From an uncultured Lachnospiraceae bacterium (GTDB lineage: Bacteria > Bacillota > Clostridia > Lachnospirales > Lachnospiraceae): a stretch of 64,000 bases of DNA. The DNA lies in assembly GCA_900316665.1 (NCBI GenBank), contig ONDV01000007.1, positions 1 to 64,000 of the forward strand. The letters are read 5' to 3'. The notes below the pieces were generated by a model that ran no database searches, was not told the DNA's origin, and saw nothing but the letters and a program-made list of their open reading frames with translations. Position 1 is the first letter of the stretch, and each line of letters opens with the position of its first letter. The position numbers and the translations under genes were made by a program. Positions 63,608-64,000 of the stretch are shown piece after piece.

Positions 63608-64000
63608 ATGTCTGAGGCAGAAAAGAAGCCAAGGAATTTTATTGAACAGGAGATAGACAAGGATCTGTCTCAGGGTAAATATAAGGAGGTCGTAACCAGA
63701 TTTCCGCCGGAGCCGAACGGATATCTGCATATAGGTCATGCGAAGTCTATTCTTTTGAATTACGGCATAGCAAGGGAGTATAACGGAACATTCCATATGC
63801 GCTTTGATGATACCAACCCCACAAAGGAAAAGGATGAATTTGTTTCATCCATTCTTGAGGATATCAGATGGCTGGGTGCGGATTTCGGCGACAAGGTCTA
63901 TTTCGCTTCTGATTATTTTGAAAAAATGTATGAGATCTGTGAAAAGCTGATAAAAGAAGGAAAAGCTTACGCGTCAGATCTTTCAGCTGATGAGATCAGG
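63608..64000 (+). CDS. glnS: Glutaminyl-tRNA synthetase (partial, runs off the window end)
   Basis: Only the first 131 codons are in the window. They encode KPRNFIEQEIDKDL, then FPPEPNGYLHIGHAKSI with the HIGH motif near 37-40 and MRFDDTNPTKEKDEFV, typical of GlnRS/GluRS. The asparagine in PPEPNGYLH and DDTNPTKE favour GlnRS. The start is the ATG at 63608 behind GGAGG. Having GlnRS means glutamine may be charged directly rather than only through GatCAB. The frame stays open to base 64000. Confidence 0.93.
   Translation, partial: MSEAEKKPRNFIEQEIDKDLSQGKYKEVVTRFPPEPNGYLHIGHAKSILLNYGIAREYNGTFHMRFDDTNPTKEKDEFVSSILEDIRWLGADFGDKVYFASDYFEKMYEICEKLIKEGKAYASDLSADEIR

Overview
The window looks like a chromosomal segment of a strictly anaerobic, low-to-moderate GC Firmicute, most likely family Lachnospiraceae (Butyrivibrio or a relative). 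Support comes from a single-chain pyruvate:ferredoxin oxidoreductase, AddAB rather than RecBCD, a Mn-dependent pyrophosphatase with a CBS/DRTGG insert, a giant 2-hydroxyacyl-CoA dehydratase activase fusion, DUF4364 and DUF6465 proteins typical of Lachnospiraceae, strong AGGAGG ribosome binding sites and canonical sigma-A promoters. I see no rRNA, tRNA, prophage, complete insertion sequence or CRISPR array.

Layout. 0-7 kb: nitrilase-HD fusion, RluA pseudouridine synthase, HPP-like membrane protein, small HAD hydrolase, then ahcY and a CNNM/CorC transporter on the minus strand. 7-15 kb: rpsU, deoB, a lipoprotein, a GH13 glucosidase, a membrane diguanylate cyclase, rnhA and an opposing ABC-F ATPase. 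15-29 kb: nifJ, a chemoreceptor with a small membrane partner, pyrophosphatase, flavin reductase, an exported repeat protein, pncB, a DUF815 AAA ATPase and lysA. 29-33 kb: a MarR-controlled heterodimeric ABC exporter. 33-42 kb: Dabb protein, Na/Pi transporter, HAD phosphatase, YitT, a Lon-like ATPase with no protease domain, trpS, DUF4364 and malic enzyme. 42-55 kb: rho-rpmE-prmC-prfA, addB-addA, a small acidic protein, a PrsA-like foldase lipoprotein and a DUF6465 protein. 55-64 kb: htpG, the giant activase, a rhomboid-like pseudoprotease and the start of glnS.

Most genes are housekeeping: central carbon and redox (nifJ, malic enzyme), nucleotide and NAD salvage (deoB, pncB), lysine synthesis, translation (rpsU, rpmE, prmC, prfA, trpS, glnS), DNA repair (addAB) and stress (htpG). 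The main non-coding surprise is a family of about 350-bp long-hairpin repeats. Three copies lie in 64 kb (1-282, 33200-33560, 40261-40608). Their terminal inverted repeats are AAAACTTCCC, and one copy has an apparent target duplication. Other points to follow up are the protease-less Lon-like ATPase with an altered Walker B, the nitrilase-HD fusion with no obvious triad lysine, a CIRCE-like palindrome that also forms a terminator ahead of htpG, and a cluster of palindromes between ahcY and rpsU.
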